Assembly (NCBI RefSeq): GCF_024399475.1
Contig: NZ_CP101620.1
Span: 2,461,608-2,525,607 of the forward strand
DNA from: Allocoprobacillus halotolerans
Lineage (GTDB): Bacteria > Bacillota_I > Bacilli_A > Erysipelotrichales > Coprobacillaceae
Direction: 5' to 3'
Length of the DNA: 64,000 bases
Shown here: positions 47,766 through 57,774 of the stretch, in pieces
Layout: every line of letters begins with the position of its first letter
Position numbering within the stretch: the first letter of the stretch is position 1
The notes under the pieces: model-generated
Told to the model about the DNA's origin: nothing
The model's database searches: none
Seen by the model: the letters and a program-made list of their open reading frames with translations, nothing else
Made by a program: the position numbers and the translations under genes

Positions 47766-48368
47766 TTACTTATCCGTTGGTAAGTGACAAAGTTTTAAGA
47801 TGTCTTGCCATAGCTCTTCAATACCTACTTTATTTAAACTTGAAAAACGAACAAACATATCTCCTTTTTGAAAATCTAAAGTTTCTTTAATACGCTTTTC
47901 ATTTTTATTTAAATCATTGCGTTTTAATTTATCTTCTTTGGTTGCTACAACAATAACTGGAATTTGATAATATTTTGCATATTGATACATTTGAATATCA
48001 TCATGAGTTGGTTTATGACGATAATCAACAATCAAAATCAAGCCTCTCATTAATTCTCGATCTCTTAAGTATGTATCAATCATATCAGCAAAGCTTTCTT
48101 TTATCGCATCGCTGACTTTTGCATAACCATAACCTGGCACATCAACTAAACAGATTTCATCGTTAATATTAAAGAAATTTAATGTACGTGTTTTACCAGG
48201 TGTTCCAGATACTTTGGCTAATTTTTGATGGTTTGTTAATGTATTAATTAAACTTGATTTCCCAACATTACTACGACCAGCCAAACAAATCTCAGGTAAT
48301 TGATGATTTGGCCATTGTGATTTCCAAGCCGCACAAAGTAGAAATTGGGCTTTATTGACCTTATACAT
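47766..48368 (-). CDS. engB: Ribosome biogenesis GTP-binding protein YsxC/EngB
   Basis: The 200-residue GTPase is needed for assembly of the large ribosomal subunit. G1 GRSNVGKSSL, G3 DVPGYGYAKV and G4 ATKEDK are present. AAAGGAG precedes ATG at 48368. It follows lon across a partial terminator, as in the Bacillus lon-ysxC pair. Confidence 0.95.
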   Translation of the reverse strand: MYKVNKAQFLLCAAWKSQWPNHQLPEICLAGRSNVGKSSLINTLTNHQKLAKVSGTPGKTRTLNFFNINDEICLVDVPGYGYAKVSDAIKESFADMIDTYLRDRELMRGLILIVDYRHKPTHDDIQMYQYAKYYQIPVIVVATKEDKLKRNDLNKNEKRIKETLDFQKGDMFVRFSSLNKVGIEELWQDILKLCHLPTDK

Positions 48369-48383
48369 ATTTTCTCCTTTCAA

Positions 48384-48413
48384 AAAAAGCTACTGAATAA
48401 ATCAGCAGCTTTA
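48384..48413 (-). terminator. Terminator or attenuator between lon and engB
   Basis: AAAGCTGCTGA and TCAGTAGCTTT arms with one G-T pair and seven T on the minus strand. It ends right before the engB ribosome binding site, so partial read-through is likely needed. Confidence 0.65.
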
Positions 48414-50737
48414 TTGTTTCACTAAAGCATTTTCTAAAACAGTATCAATGTTATCTGCTAATATAATATTTAAGTCTTTTTGGACTGACTGTGGAATGTC
48501 TTCAATATCTTTTTCATTATCCTTAGGAATAATAATTGTACGAATACCACTACGATGAGCAGAAATTGATTTTTCTTTAAGACCACCAATTGGTAAAACT
48601 TGACCTCTTAAAGTGATTTCCCCAGTCATAGCAACATCATCACGAACTGGACGATTGCTAAAAGCTGATAAAATTGCAGTTGTAAGAGTCACTCCAGCAC
48701 TTGGACCATCTTTCTTTACAGCACCTTCAGGAACATGAATATGAATATCCTGTTTATCAAAAGCTACATTTTCTAAGCCGTATTTTTGAGAATTAGCTTT
48801 CATATAGTCCAAAGCTATAGATGCAGATTCTTTCATAACATCACCAAGCTGTCCAGTAATAATAAATTTACCACTTCCGGCAAAATGATTGACCTCAATT
48901 GGTAAAATATCTCCACCATATTGGGTATAGGCCATTCCTGTTACAACACCAACTTGTGGTTTATCCATTTTCTTTGTATGTTCAAATGGAGCTTTACCTA
49001 AGTACTCTTCTAAATCTGATACATTTAATGAAAGTACTAATGATGGATCTTTTAAAATCTTTAATACAGCTTTACGACAGATTTTCGCAATTAATCTTTC
49101 TAACTGTCTCACACCTGCTTCTCTCGTATAATGACGAATCACAAACATCAATGTTTCATCTGTTATTTGTAATTGTTCAGATTTCAAACCATGCGCTTCA
49201 AGTTCTTTTTTAACAAATGTCTTTTTGCAATTTCTAATTTTTCTTGTTCAGTATATGAAGAAATTTCAATAATTTCAAGACGATCTCTCAATGGTCCCGG
49301 AATACTTCCAAGATCATTAGCTGTTGCAATAAATAAGACTTTTGATAAATCATATGGTTCTTCTAAATAGTTATCAGAGAAAAATTGATTTTGTTCTGGA
49401 TCAAGAACTTCAAGCATCGCACTTGTTGGATCACCTTTATAATCACTTGACATTTTGTCAATTTCATCCAATAAGAAGACAGGATTAATAACACCTGCTT
49501 TTTTCATACCTTGAATGATACGCCCTGGCATAGAACCAAGATATGTGCGACGATGTCCTCTGATTTCTGCTTCATCTTTAACACCACCTAATGAAGCTTT
49601 TACAAACTTTCTACCCAACGCTCTCGCGATTGATTTAGAAATAGAAGTTTTTCCAACTCCTGGTGGACCAACTAAACAGATAATTGGAGCATTTAATGAT
49701 TGTGTCATTTGTTTAACTGCCAAATGTTCAACAATTCTTTCTTTAGGTTTTTCTAACCCAAAATGATCTTCATCTAAAATTCTTTCTACTTCATTAATAT
49801 CTTGAGTATCTTCTGTTTCTTGATACCAAGGTGTTTTCATGACCCAATCAATATATGTTCTCACAACATTGGCTTCTGATGAAGCCGCTGGCATCATATC
49901 ATAACGCTTTAATTCCTCTTCAACCTTATCTTTAATATGTTGTGGATATGGTTTTGATTGGATTTCTTCACGAATATAATCTGTATCATCTTCTTTGTTT
50001 GGAGTATCACCAAGTTCTTCTTTAATAGCACGAAGTTTTTCTCTTAAATAATACTCTTTTTGATTTTCATCAATGCTTTCTTTTACTTTAATGTTGATTT
50101 TTTCTTCAATTTCATTAATTGTTTTTTCTTCTTCCATGCTGGCAAGCACTAATAAAAGACGTTTATTAATATCACACTCAGCTAAAAGTTGTTGTTTTGT
50201 TTTTAACTCTACATTGATGTATTGCCCAATTGTATCAGCTAATGCACTGGCACTCATTCCTTGAGATAAGCTGGCAAAAACTTCACGTGGGAAAACTTGA
50301 AGATTTTTATGCATTGTTTGCATCTGATCAGTAATTTTTCTTACTAACGCAATTTCTTCTGTACGATCTCCATGAATATCTTCAAGATATTTTGTTTTCG
50401 CAAAAAGACAACCATTTCTTTCTTCAAGATTTAAGATTTCAATTCTTTTTTGACCTTCAACAGTCAATTTAATTGTGCCATGGTTATCTCTTTTAATTCT
50501 TCTTTTGATTTTACACAATGTTCCATAGTGGTAAACATGATCAAAATCAGTATTTTCATCAAGTGGATTCTTTTGTGAAATAAAAACCACATTTTCATCA
50601 AATTCATTAACACTTAATTCTATCGCCTTAAGACTAAAACTTCTTCCTACATCTAAAGAAATTTCATGTGATGGAAAAACAACCATCCCTCTGGTACAAA
50701 TGACAGGTAAATCAACGACAATATCTAATTCATCCAT
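48411..50737 (-). CDS. lon: ATP-dependent protease Lon, frameshifted
   Basis: LonA protease of 775 residues after restoring one base at the 6-T run 49206-49211 (gives LLKKELEAHGLKSEQ). N-terminal substrate-binding domain, coiled coil, AAA+ module with GPPGVGKTS and VFLLDEIDKM, then the Ser-Lys protease domain with catalytic Ser in KDGPSAGVT and Lys in GLKEKSISA. Degrades misfolded and regulatory proteins. A good promoter lies upstream. The break falls between AAA+ subdomains in a region with no reason for decay; probable sequencing error. Confidence 0.95.
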
Positions 50738-50766
50738 AATTTCATGACCTCCTTTGTATTTTCATT

Positions 50767-50795
50767 ATTATATATAATAATGAGTCACTTGTCTA
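50767..50795 (-). promoter_or_regulatory. Predicted sigma-A promoter of lon
   Basis: TAGACA (50790-50795), 17-nt spacer and TATAAT (50767-50772) on the minus strand, 30 bp before lon. Confidence 0.65.
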
Positions 50796-50809
50796 TTCAT
50801 TTGTCTTAA

Positions 50810-50838
50810 TAAAACAAGACGCTTGAAGCGTCTTATTT
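50810..50838 (-). terminator. Terminator of tig
   Basis: AAGACGCTT and AAGCGTCTT arms, then GTTTTATT on the minus strand, just after the tig stop. Confidence 0.8.
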
Positions 50839-52113
50839 TACATTATCTTTAATCAATTGAACAGCTTTACGAGTTGCTAAATCAGCTTTAATTTGTCCTA
50901 ACTGTCCTTCAAATAGTTTCTTCACTTCATCAAATTCTCTACCATAATAAGTGGCAATTTCTTTGACTTCTTCATCAACTTCTTCGTCACTTACTTCGAT
51001 ATTTTCTACTTTTACGATTTCAGATAAAATCAAATTAAATTTCACACGCTTTTCAGCTTGTTCACTCATTTCAGCTTTCATGTCATCTTGAGTTTTACCA
51101 GTTAACTGTTGGAATAAATCCATTGTTAAACCTTGTTGAGATAAGTTTTGTTCAACTTCTCTAAGCATTTGTTGAAGTTCTGTTTCTACCATTGCATCAG
51201 GAACTTCAAGTGGTGTATTTTCAATCACTGCATTGAAAATATCATCACTGAATTTTTGTTCAGCTTCATTTTGTTTTCTGTTTTTAATTTGTTCTTTTGT
51301 ATAAGTTTCTAAATCAGCTAATGTTTCAATACCATCGATATTAACATCTTTTGCTAATTCATCATCAATTTCAGGTAAAACTTTTGATTTAATTTCATGA
51401 ACTTTTACTTTGAATGTTGCTTTTTGACCAGCTAAATCAGCTGCTTGATAATTTTCAGGGAAAGTCACTTCGATCTCTTTTTCTTGACCAACACTCATTC
51501 CAATTAATTGTTCTTCAAAACCAGGAATAAATGATCCTGAACCAATTTCTAATGGATGGTTTTCACCTTTTCCACCTTCAAAAGCAACACCATCTTTAAA
51601 TCCTTCAAAGTCGATAACAGCTGTATCTCCGTTTTCTACTTGACCTTCTTCTTTAATCACTAATTCAGCAAATTGATTTTGATAATTTTTTAATTCTGCT
51701 TCAATTTCTTTCTTTGTCACTTTGACTTGTGTTTTTTTCACTTCTAAACCTTTATATTGACCTAAATTCACTTCAGGAGCAACTGGTGCAGTTACTGTTA
51801 ATTTTAAAACTTCATCAGTGATTTCATCAATTTTTACTTCAGGTTGTCCAACTGGATGAATATCATTATCCAATAAAATACCTGAATAATTTTGTTGTAA
51901 AATCATATCAGTTGCTTCTTCTAAAATTGCACCTTTTCCAAGTCTAGCTTTAATCATTTGTTTTGGGACATGCCCTTTTCTAAACCCATCAATTTTCACT
52001 TGTTTTGCTAATTTGTCTAATGCTTTTTCTTGTGCTTTTTTCCATTCTTCAGTTGTGAAAGTAACTTTCACTTCCATCATTGATTTCTCAAGTTTATTAC
52101 AAACTGTTTCCAT
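50833..52113 (-). CDS. tig: Trigger factor
   Basis: This is a ribosome-bound chaperone and prolyl isomerase of 426 residues, full family length. The N-terminal ribosome-binding region has GFRKGHVPKQMI (signature FRKGxxP), a FKBP-type domain (VENGDTAVIDFEGFKDG) and a helical C-terminal chaperone domain follow. ATGGAGGAAG precedes ATG at 52113, and a promoter lies upstream. The order tig-lon is conserved, without clpX between. Confidence 0.96.
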   Translation of the reverse strand: METVCNKLEKSMMEVKVTFTTEEWKKAQEKALDKLAKQVKIDGFRKGHVPKQMIKARLGKGAILEEATDMILQQNYSGILLDNDIHPVGQPEVKIDEITDEVLKLTVTAPVAPEVNLGQYKGLEVKKTQVKVTKKEIEAELKNYQNQFAELVIKEEGQVENGDTAVIDFEGFKDGVAFEGGKGENHPLEIGSGSFIPGFEEQLIGMSVGQEKEIEVTFPENYQAADLAGQKATFKVKVHEIKSKVLPEIDDELAKDVNIDGIETLADLETYTKEQIKNRKQNEAEQKFSDDIFNAVIENTPLEVPDAMVETELQQMLREVEQNLSQQGLTMDLFQQLTGKTQDDMKAEMSEQAEKRVKFNLILSEIVKVENIEVSDEEVDEEVKEIATYYGREFDEVKKLFEGQLGQIKADLATRKAVQLIKDNVK

Positions 52114-52143
52114 TTATACTTCCTCCATTATTTCAACACGCTT

Positions 52144-52172
52144 ATTATACATGAAGCAATCTTATAATGCAA
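52144..52172 (-). promoter_or_regulatory. Predicted sigma-A promoter of tig
   Basis: TTGCAT (52167-52172), 17-nt spacer and TATAAT (52144-52149) on the minus strand. Confidence 0.65.
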
Positions 52173-52178
52173 CAGTTT

Positions 52179-53102
52179 TTAACACTCAACTTGCTTAAGT
52201 GCTAAAATTTGTTCTTCGATAGCTTCTAAATCACAATAATATAAAATTTCTAACTCAGACAAGTCAACATCTATTGAGAGTAATGTTGCTACATAATAGT
52301 GTATAGCAGCTGCCCAGACATTAAAATCCATCTCGTCAATTTCTTGAGGATAAAAAGAATATAATAGATATTCTAAATACTCTTGACATTGTTCAAACAG
52401 TGATGGGTTTTCACTTTCTAAAGCATTTTCAAGATATTTGAGTATTCCATTATATGCAAGCTGTTCTAAAACAAGCGGCATATAACTTGGATTAAAAATG
52501 TAAGATTGTCCAAACTTCTCAACATCCATATCTTCATCAACCTGTTGGTCAATTAAGATTTCCATTAATAAAGTTTTCGCAAAGAAATGCTTTGTGGAAT
52601 CAGCTAAGTATTCCTTGATTGTTGGAATAATCATACGAACATTTAATTGCTGTAATTGATCGATAGCCATATATAACAAATCTTCATTACAATCTTTTTT
52701 ATTTAATAACTGATTGATTTCTTCAATTGAGAAGATTTGATTTTTACTTTCTACTTCATATCTTGCATCTTTCTTCTCTAATAAGATTTCATCATAAGCT
52801 GTATTAAACAAATTTTCATACTGATAAGGAATATAAGGCATTGATAATTCTTCAATTAAAATATCAATTGCTTCTTCATATTCTCCCAGTTCTTTTAATG
52901 CCATAATATACATAGATACAACATCATAATAAGTTTCCTTGGCTAGCCCCTTAGCATGACGTCCTTCCTGCTTTGCTTTTGCAAATTCACCTAAGCCAGT
53001 TAAGCAGACAAGTCTTAAATATCTTGTTTTTTCATCATTCATATCACGAAGAAAATTCAAAGCTTCAAGGTACTCACCATTTTCAATTAATTCTTCAACC
53101 AT
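52179..53102 (-). CDS. TPR-like repeat protein (YsoA position)
   Basis: The 307-residue, strongly acidic, all-helical protein has tetratricopeptide-like repeats at the N terminus (ENGEYLEALNFLRDM, LGEFAKAKQEGRHA, LGEYEEAIDILIEEL). It sits upstream of tig, where Bacillus has the TPR protein YsoA, and resembles the DUF3196 group. Likely a protein-interaction scaffold; partner unknown. AGAGGTGAG precedes ATG at 53102. Confidence 0.7.
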   Translation of the reverse strand: MVEELIENGEYLEALNFLRDMNDEKTRYLRLVCLTGLGEFAKAKQEGRHAKGLAKETYYDVVSMYIMALKELGEYEEAIDILIEELSMPYIPYQYENLFNTAYDEILLEKKDARYEVESKNQIFSIEEINQLLNKKDCNEDLLYMAIDQLQQLNVRMIIPTIKEYLADSTKHFFAKTLLMEILIDQQVDEDMDVEKFGQSYIFNPSYMPLVLEQLAYNGILKYLENALESENPSLFEQCQEYLEYLLYSFYPQEIDEMDFNVWAAAIHYYVATLLSIDVDLSELEILYYCDLEAIEEQILALKQVEC

Positions 53103-53199
53103 TTTTTCTCACCTCTTTTGACTTGTATGTGATATTCTACCAAAGTTCTGGTATTTAAGCAAATCATTTTTTATTCCTTGTTATAATCTTTTGATAAAA

Positions 53200-53228
53200 A
53201 ACTGTTATACATGTTCCTGTATAACAGC
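53200..53228 (-). terminator. Terminator of pfkA
   Basis: CTGTTATACA and TGTATAACAG arms with a loop of about 5 nt, followed by TTTTTT on the minus strand. Confidence 0.85.
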
Positions 53229-53234
53229 TCCTTT

Positions 53235-54353
53235 TTATTCATCTCCGAAGCAAACACCAATAGCTTTGGCTGCACGAACCAATTCACCATTAGGATCAAC
53301 ACGTTTTTGTTTTCCAAACTTCGCATCACCAATAACTTCTTCTAATGAAGTATAATCCATTTGTTCACCATGTAATGTTACAACATTTCCAAATAATCCT
53401 TCATCAATCAATTCACAAGCTTTCACACCAAAACGAATTGATAAAATACGATCATAAGGACTGATATCTCCACCACGGATAATATGTCCTGGATTGACAG
53501 AACGAACTTCATGATTTGGAATCACTTTTTCCAAATCATCAGCCACTTTAGCAGCTAAACCACTGTAACGAACTGGATCTGGTGAATCTTCAACAATTTT
53601 TCCAATGACCTTTGTACCATCAGCATATTTTGCACCTTCTGCAACAGCAATCACAGTATAAGGTAAACCTTGTTCATCACGTTTAGCAACATGTTTAGCA
53701 ATATTTTCAATAGTAAATGGAATTTCTGGAATCAAGCAAACACCAGCATTTCCAGCTAACCCTGAATATAAAGCAATCCATCCAGCATCTCTACCCATCA
53801 ATTCACAGCAAATAACACGATGATGAGATTTAGCTGTTGTTTGTAAACGATCAATAAATTCAGTTCCAACGCTCATAGCACTAATAAAACCATATGTTAA
53901 ATCAGTACTAGATAAGTCATTATCCATTGTTTTAGGCACACCAATCACTTGAACACCTTTTCTTGAGAAATCTCTCGCACTTGTTAAAGTTCCATCTCCA
54001 CCTAAAACGACAAGAACATCGACACCAGCTTTTTTCAAGTTTTCAACACCTACATCGCTGACATCTTGTTTGACTTTTCCACCTTTTCCATCATCTACTA
54101 AATAATCAAAAAGGTTATCTTTATTAGAACTATATAAAATAGTTCCTCCTTCTTTATAAATTGCTTCTACTTTTTCCTCAGTTAATTCAATATAGTTATT
54201 GTTATATAAACCACGATATCCGTAAACATATCCAATAACTTCCCAACCATATTTACGAATAGCTGTTTTTGTAATTGTTCTAATCACAGCATTTAATCCT
54301 GGACAGTCACCACCACCAGAAAGTAATGCAATTCTTTTCACTTTCTTTTCCAT
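53235..54353 (-). CDS. pfkA: 6-phosphofructokinase
   Basis: The 372-residue phosphofructokinase has GGGDCPGLN (13-21), VLGGDGTLTSA, VPKTMDNDL and ELMGRDAGWIAL. The Gly in GGDGT points to ATP as donor, while the Lys in PKTMDND is typical of the longer clade that includes PPi-dependent and mixed enzymes, so the phosphate donor is likely ATP but not certain. GGAGG precedes ATG at 54353 (a Met at 54368 is less likely). A promoter and a cre-like site precede it. Confidence 0.93.
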   Translation of the reverse strand: MEKKVKRIALLSGGGDCPGLNAVIRTITKTAIRKYGWEVIGYVYGYRGLYNNNYIELTEEKVEAIYKEGGTILYSSNKDNLFDYLVDDGKGGKVKQDVSDVGVENLKKAGVDVLVVLGGDGTLTSARDFSRKGVQVIGVPKTMDNDLSSTDLTYGFISAMSVGTEFIDRLQTTAKSHHRVICCELMGRDAGWIALYSGLAGNAGVCLIPEIPFTIENIAKHVAKRDEQGLPYTVIAVAEGAKYADGTKVIGKIVEDSPDPVRYSGLAAKVADDLEKVIPNHEVRSVNPGHIIRGGDISPYDRILSIRFGVKACELIDEGLFGNVVTLHGEQMDYTSLEEVIGDAKFGKQKRVDPNGELVRAAKAIGVCFGDE

Positions 54354-54386
54354 ATCAATATCCTCCACTTTTATTTTCCATTCTTC

Positions 54387-54437
54387 ATTATAATAAAAAT
54401 CAACACAGAAAACAACAAAAAATGAATACGTTTACAA
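54387..54437 (-). promoter_or_regulatory. pfkA promoter with upstream cre-like (CcpA) site
   Basis: TTGTTT (54410-54415), 17-nt spacer and TATAAT (54387-54392) on the minus strand. Upstream, TTGTAAACGTATTCA (54423-54437) fits the relaxed cre consensus WTGNAANCGNWNNCA and is centred about 50 bp before the predicted transcript start, a position typical of activation. Confidence 0.5.
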
Positions 54438-54466
54438 ACTTTTCTTAAAAAGAAAAGCTAAAAATG

Positions 54467-55021
54467 CTATTTTTTCAATAAACATTCTTTAACTTTTGTT
54501 ATGGGTAACCCAATCACATTATCCAAATCGCCAACAATATGATCAATAAATACACCTGCTTTTCCCTGAATACCATAAGCCCCTGCTTTACCAACCCATT
54601 CATTTGAATCAAGATATTCCTGAATCATTGGCTTTATATCTTTAAAATAAACTTCAGTCTTTTCACAAAAAGTTTGCAAGTCTTGTCCCTTATAAATCGC
54701 AACACCTGTATAAACAAGATGTTTTTGATCAGAAAGACGTTCAAGGATGGCTCTGGCTTCTTGGCAATCTGTGGCTTTACCAATGACTTGATTATCAAAA
54801 TAAACAATCGTATCTGCTCCAATCACAATATCATCAGGATATTTTCGATGAATAGGATCTGCTTTTCGTCTAGCTAAGTCACAAAGTCTATCTTCAATAG
54901 ACAAAGAAACATCCAATGTTTCATCAATAAAAGAAGCATCGACAAAAAAGTCAATGCCTTCTCTTTGTAGCAATTCTTTTCTTCTTGGAGAAGTACTTGC
55001 TAAAATAATCTTTTTATTCAT
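54467..55021 (-). CDS. maf: Maf family nucleoside triphosphate pyrophosphatase
   Basis: Maf proteins hydrolyse non-canonical or pyrimidine nucleoside triphosphates. The 184-residue protein starts with STSPRRKELLQREGI and has IGADTIVYFDNQVIGKA, GKAGAYGIQGKAG and GLPITKV, all family blocks. It starts 5 bp after pnp, with AAGGAA close to ATG at 55021. Confidence 0.94.
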   Translation of the reverse strand: MNKKIILASTSPRRKELLQREGIDFFVDASFIDETLDVSLSIEDRLCDLARRKADPIHRKYPDDIVIGADTIVYFDNQVIGKATDCQEARAILERLSDQKHLVYTGVAIYKGQDLQTFCEKTEVYFKDIKPMIQEYLDSNEWVGKAGAYGIQGKAGVFIDHIVGDLDNVIGLPITKVKECLLKK

Positions 55022-55026
55022 GTTCC

Positions 55027-57149
55027 TTATCTTTTTTCTTCTTTATGTATTGGTTTAGGTAATAATGCTTTTCTTGAAACATTAACACCTTTATCAGTGA
55101 TCTTTGTGACTTTAACTTTAATAATATCACCAAGTTTTAAAACATCAGAAGCCTTATTCACACGTTCATAAGCAATATCTCCAACATGTAAGAAACCGTT
55201 TGTTCCTTCAAATAATTCTACAAAAGCAAATTTATCTTCTACACGTACAACTTTACCATCATAAATTTCACCAACAGCAGCACGTCTAACAATATTTTCA
55301 ATTAATTTTGCAGCTGTTTCAATAGCTTCTTGATCATAATGATAAATTGTCACACGACCATCTTGTTCAATATCAATCTTGACATCATTTGATTTTTCGA
55401 TGATTTCATTAATTGTCTTACCACCTGTCCCAATGACATCTTTAATTTGATCTGGTTCAATTTTCATCATATATACTTTTGGTGCATATGGGCTTAAATG
55501 ATCTCTTGGCTCATCAATTGCTCCCATCATACAATCCATAATTTGTTGACGTCCAACTTTTGCTTGAGCTAATGCTTCTTCTAAAATTTCTTTTGTGATT
55601 CCATCAATTTTTATATCCATTTGTAAAGCACAAATTCCATTTTTTGTTCCAGCTACTTTAAAATCCATATCTCCTAGATGATCTTCCATACCTTGAATAT
55701 CTGTTAAAATTGTATAATCATCACCTTTTTTAACAAGACCCATTGCTACACCACTAACTAGATTACTGATAGGCACACCAGCTGCCATTAAAGCCATCGA
55801 TGATGCACAAATAGAAGCTTGTGAAGATGAACCATTAGATTCTAAAACTTCTGAAACAACTCGAATTGTATATGGAAATTCTTCTTCACTTGGAATAACT
55901 TGAGCCAACGCTCTTTCACCTAAAGCACCATGTCCAATTTCACGACGACCAGGAGCTCCCATTCTTCCTGTTTCCCCTACTGAATAAGGTGGGAAATTAT
56001 AATGATGCATAAAACGTTTTTGATCTTCCAATCCTAGTCCATCAATTTTTTGATGTTCACCTAATGCCCCTAATGTACAAACAGATAATACCTGTGTTTC
56101 ACCACGTGTAAACAAAGCTGAACCATGAACTCTTGGTAATAAATCAACCTGCGCATTTAAAGGACGCACTTCATCAATACGACGACCATCTGGACGAACT
56201 TTATCTTCTGTAATTAATCTTCTTACTTCATCTTTTTCTAAATCATGTAAAACAATTTTCACTTGTTTAATAACAAATTCTTGTTCTTTCAAATCTGTAT
56301 AATCTCTATTTTCAAATATAGAAACAACTTCATCATTAATTTGATCAATCGCTCCATATCTTTCCAATTTACCAGGAATAGAAACTGCCTGAATCATTCT
56401 TTCTTTTGCTAAAGATTCAACTTCTTCAACAATATTTTGATCTAATTCAAATAATGGAATTTCAATTTTTTCTTTACCATATAAAGCAACAATTTCTTCT
56501 TCAAAGGCAATTAACTGTTTAATCGCTTCATGACCAAACAACAAAGCATTTAACATAGTTTCTTCATCAACTTCTTTGGCATCAGCTTCAACCATATTAA
56601 TCGCATCTTTAGTTCCAGCCACTTCAAGATTAATTAAACTTCTTTCCATATCTTCTGGACCAGCATTAATTGTGAATTCACCATCAATCAAACCAACATT
56701 CACACCAGCGATAGGCCCATTAAACGGAATATCAGATAAGCATAATGCAAGTGATGCACCTAACATTGCTGCCATTTCTGGAGAAGCATTTTGATCAACT
56801 GATAAAACAGTATTAACAACTTGCACTTCATTTCTAAATCCATCAGCAAACAATGGACGAATTGGTCTATCTATCATACGTGCCGTTAATGTTCCATGTT
56901 CACTTGGACGTCCTTCACGTTTTAAAAATCCCCCTGGAATTTTTCCAACTGAATATAATTTTTCTTCATACGTTACAGTTAAAGGAAAGAAATCAACATC
57001 TTTAGGTTCTTTTCCGCTACTGCAGTAGATAAAATCACTGTATCATCATATCTTACCAAAACTGAACCATTCGCTTGTTTTGCAAGTTCCCCTGTTTCTA
57101 CAGTGATTGTTTTTCCATAAAAATCTAAACTCATTACATGTTTCGACAT
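55027..57149 (-). CDS. pnp: Polyribonucleotide nucleotidyltransferase (PNPase), frameshifted near the start
   Basis: PNPase is a phosphorolytic 3' exoribonuclease. Start at 57149 (GAGGTG), then [19 protein letters not shown]. The frame breaks at the 4-T run 57010-57013; one added base gives [20 protein letters not shown] and a 707-residue protein of normal length. Two RNase PH domains (RPIRPLF and [13 protein letters not shown], with [15 protein letters not shown]), KH domain ([12 protein letters not shown]) and S1 domain ([20 protein letters not shown]) follow. The shorter frame starting at 56877 would lack the first part of the fold. Downstream of rpsO, as usual. Confidence 0.95.
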
Positions 57150-57181
57150 ATTATCTTTTCACCTCATTTATTATCTTTGTC

Positions 57182-57209
57182 ATTATAGCATATTTTTATT
57201 TAATAACAA
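57182..57209 (-). promoter_or_regulatory. Predicted promoter of pnp
   Basis: TTGTTA (57204-57209), 16-nt spacer and TATAAT (57182-57187) on the minus strand, so pnp can be transcribed apart from rpsO. Confidence 0.6.
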
Positions 57210-57264
57210 AACATTTCTTCACGATATTTTCACATATATTCCTAAAAATTGAGTTCTTTATTAC

Positions 57265-57297
57265 AAAAAGAAAAGATATTCAAAGTGAATATCCTTA
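57265..57297 (-). terminator. Terminator of rpsO
   Basis: GATATTC and GAATATC arms with a 5-nt loop, then TTTTCTTTTT on the minus strand. Confidence 0.75.
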
Positions 57298-57561
57298 TCT
57301 TCTTAATCCTAATTTGTCAACTAATGCTGTATATCTATCAAGATCTTTATTTTTTAGGTATTTTAATAAATCTCTTCTTCTACCGATTTTCTTTAAAAGA
57401 CCTCTATTTGAATGATAGTCTTTTTTATGAACTTTGAAATGTTCATTTAATTTGTTGATATCAGCAGTTAAAACAGCGATTTGTACTTCTGGAGAACCTG
57501 TATCTCCTTCTTTAGTTGCATATTCTTTCATAATAGCAGTTTTTTCTTCTTTAGTTAACAT
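57295..57561 (-). CDS. rpsO: 30S ribosomal protein S15
   Basis: The 88-residue S15 binds 16S rRNA early in 30S assembly. The sequence begins [20 protein letters not shown] and has [20 protein letters not shown] and [12 protein letters not shown], as in the family. AAGGAGG precedes ATG at 57561. A consensus-like promoter and structured leader precede it. Confidence 0.98.
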   Translation of the reverse strand: MLTKEEKTAIMKEYATKEGDTGSPEVQIAVLTADINKLNEHFKVHKKDYHSNRGLLKKIGRRRDLLKYLKNKDLDRYTALVDKLGLRR

Positions 57562-57645
57562 TGTTATTCCTCCTTGTATTAAAACTTAGCCATGTCCAAG
57601 AAATAGGTCGAGGACTCTTATATCCTAGATATAGCCGCATTTGTA
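57562..57645 (-). promoter_or_regulatory. Structured 5' leader of rpsO, possible S15 autoregulation site
   Basis: The leader between promoter and start can form nested stems (GTCC with GGAC around 57595-57616, AGGATATAAGAGTCCT, and GCC with GGC outside). S15 represses its own mRNA through such leaders in several bacteria. The fold here is read by eye only. Confidence 0.35.
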
Positions 57646-57673
57646 ATTATAAAGTACCAACTAGAAAAGTCAA
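57646..57673 (-). promoter_or_regulatory. Predicted sigma-A promoter of rpsO
   Basis: TTGACT (57668-57673), 16-nt spacer and TATAAT (57646-57651) on the minus strand. Confidence 0.75.
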
Positions 57674-57774
57674 GGACTTTTTAAGAAAAAATAAAAATAC
57701 TCCAATAATTCATTTTAATCAAGACTAACATGACCATTATCAAAAATAAAACAGCTATTTTGAAAACTTAAAAA

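Noticed and set aside
49206-49211. Programmed frameshifting in lon
   Set aside because: The break requires an inserted base, no stimulatory hairpin or slippery heptamer context is evident, and the same type of break occurs in more than ten unrelated genes.
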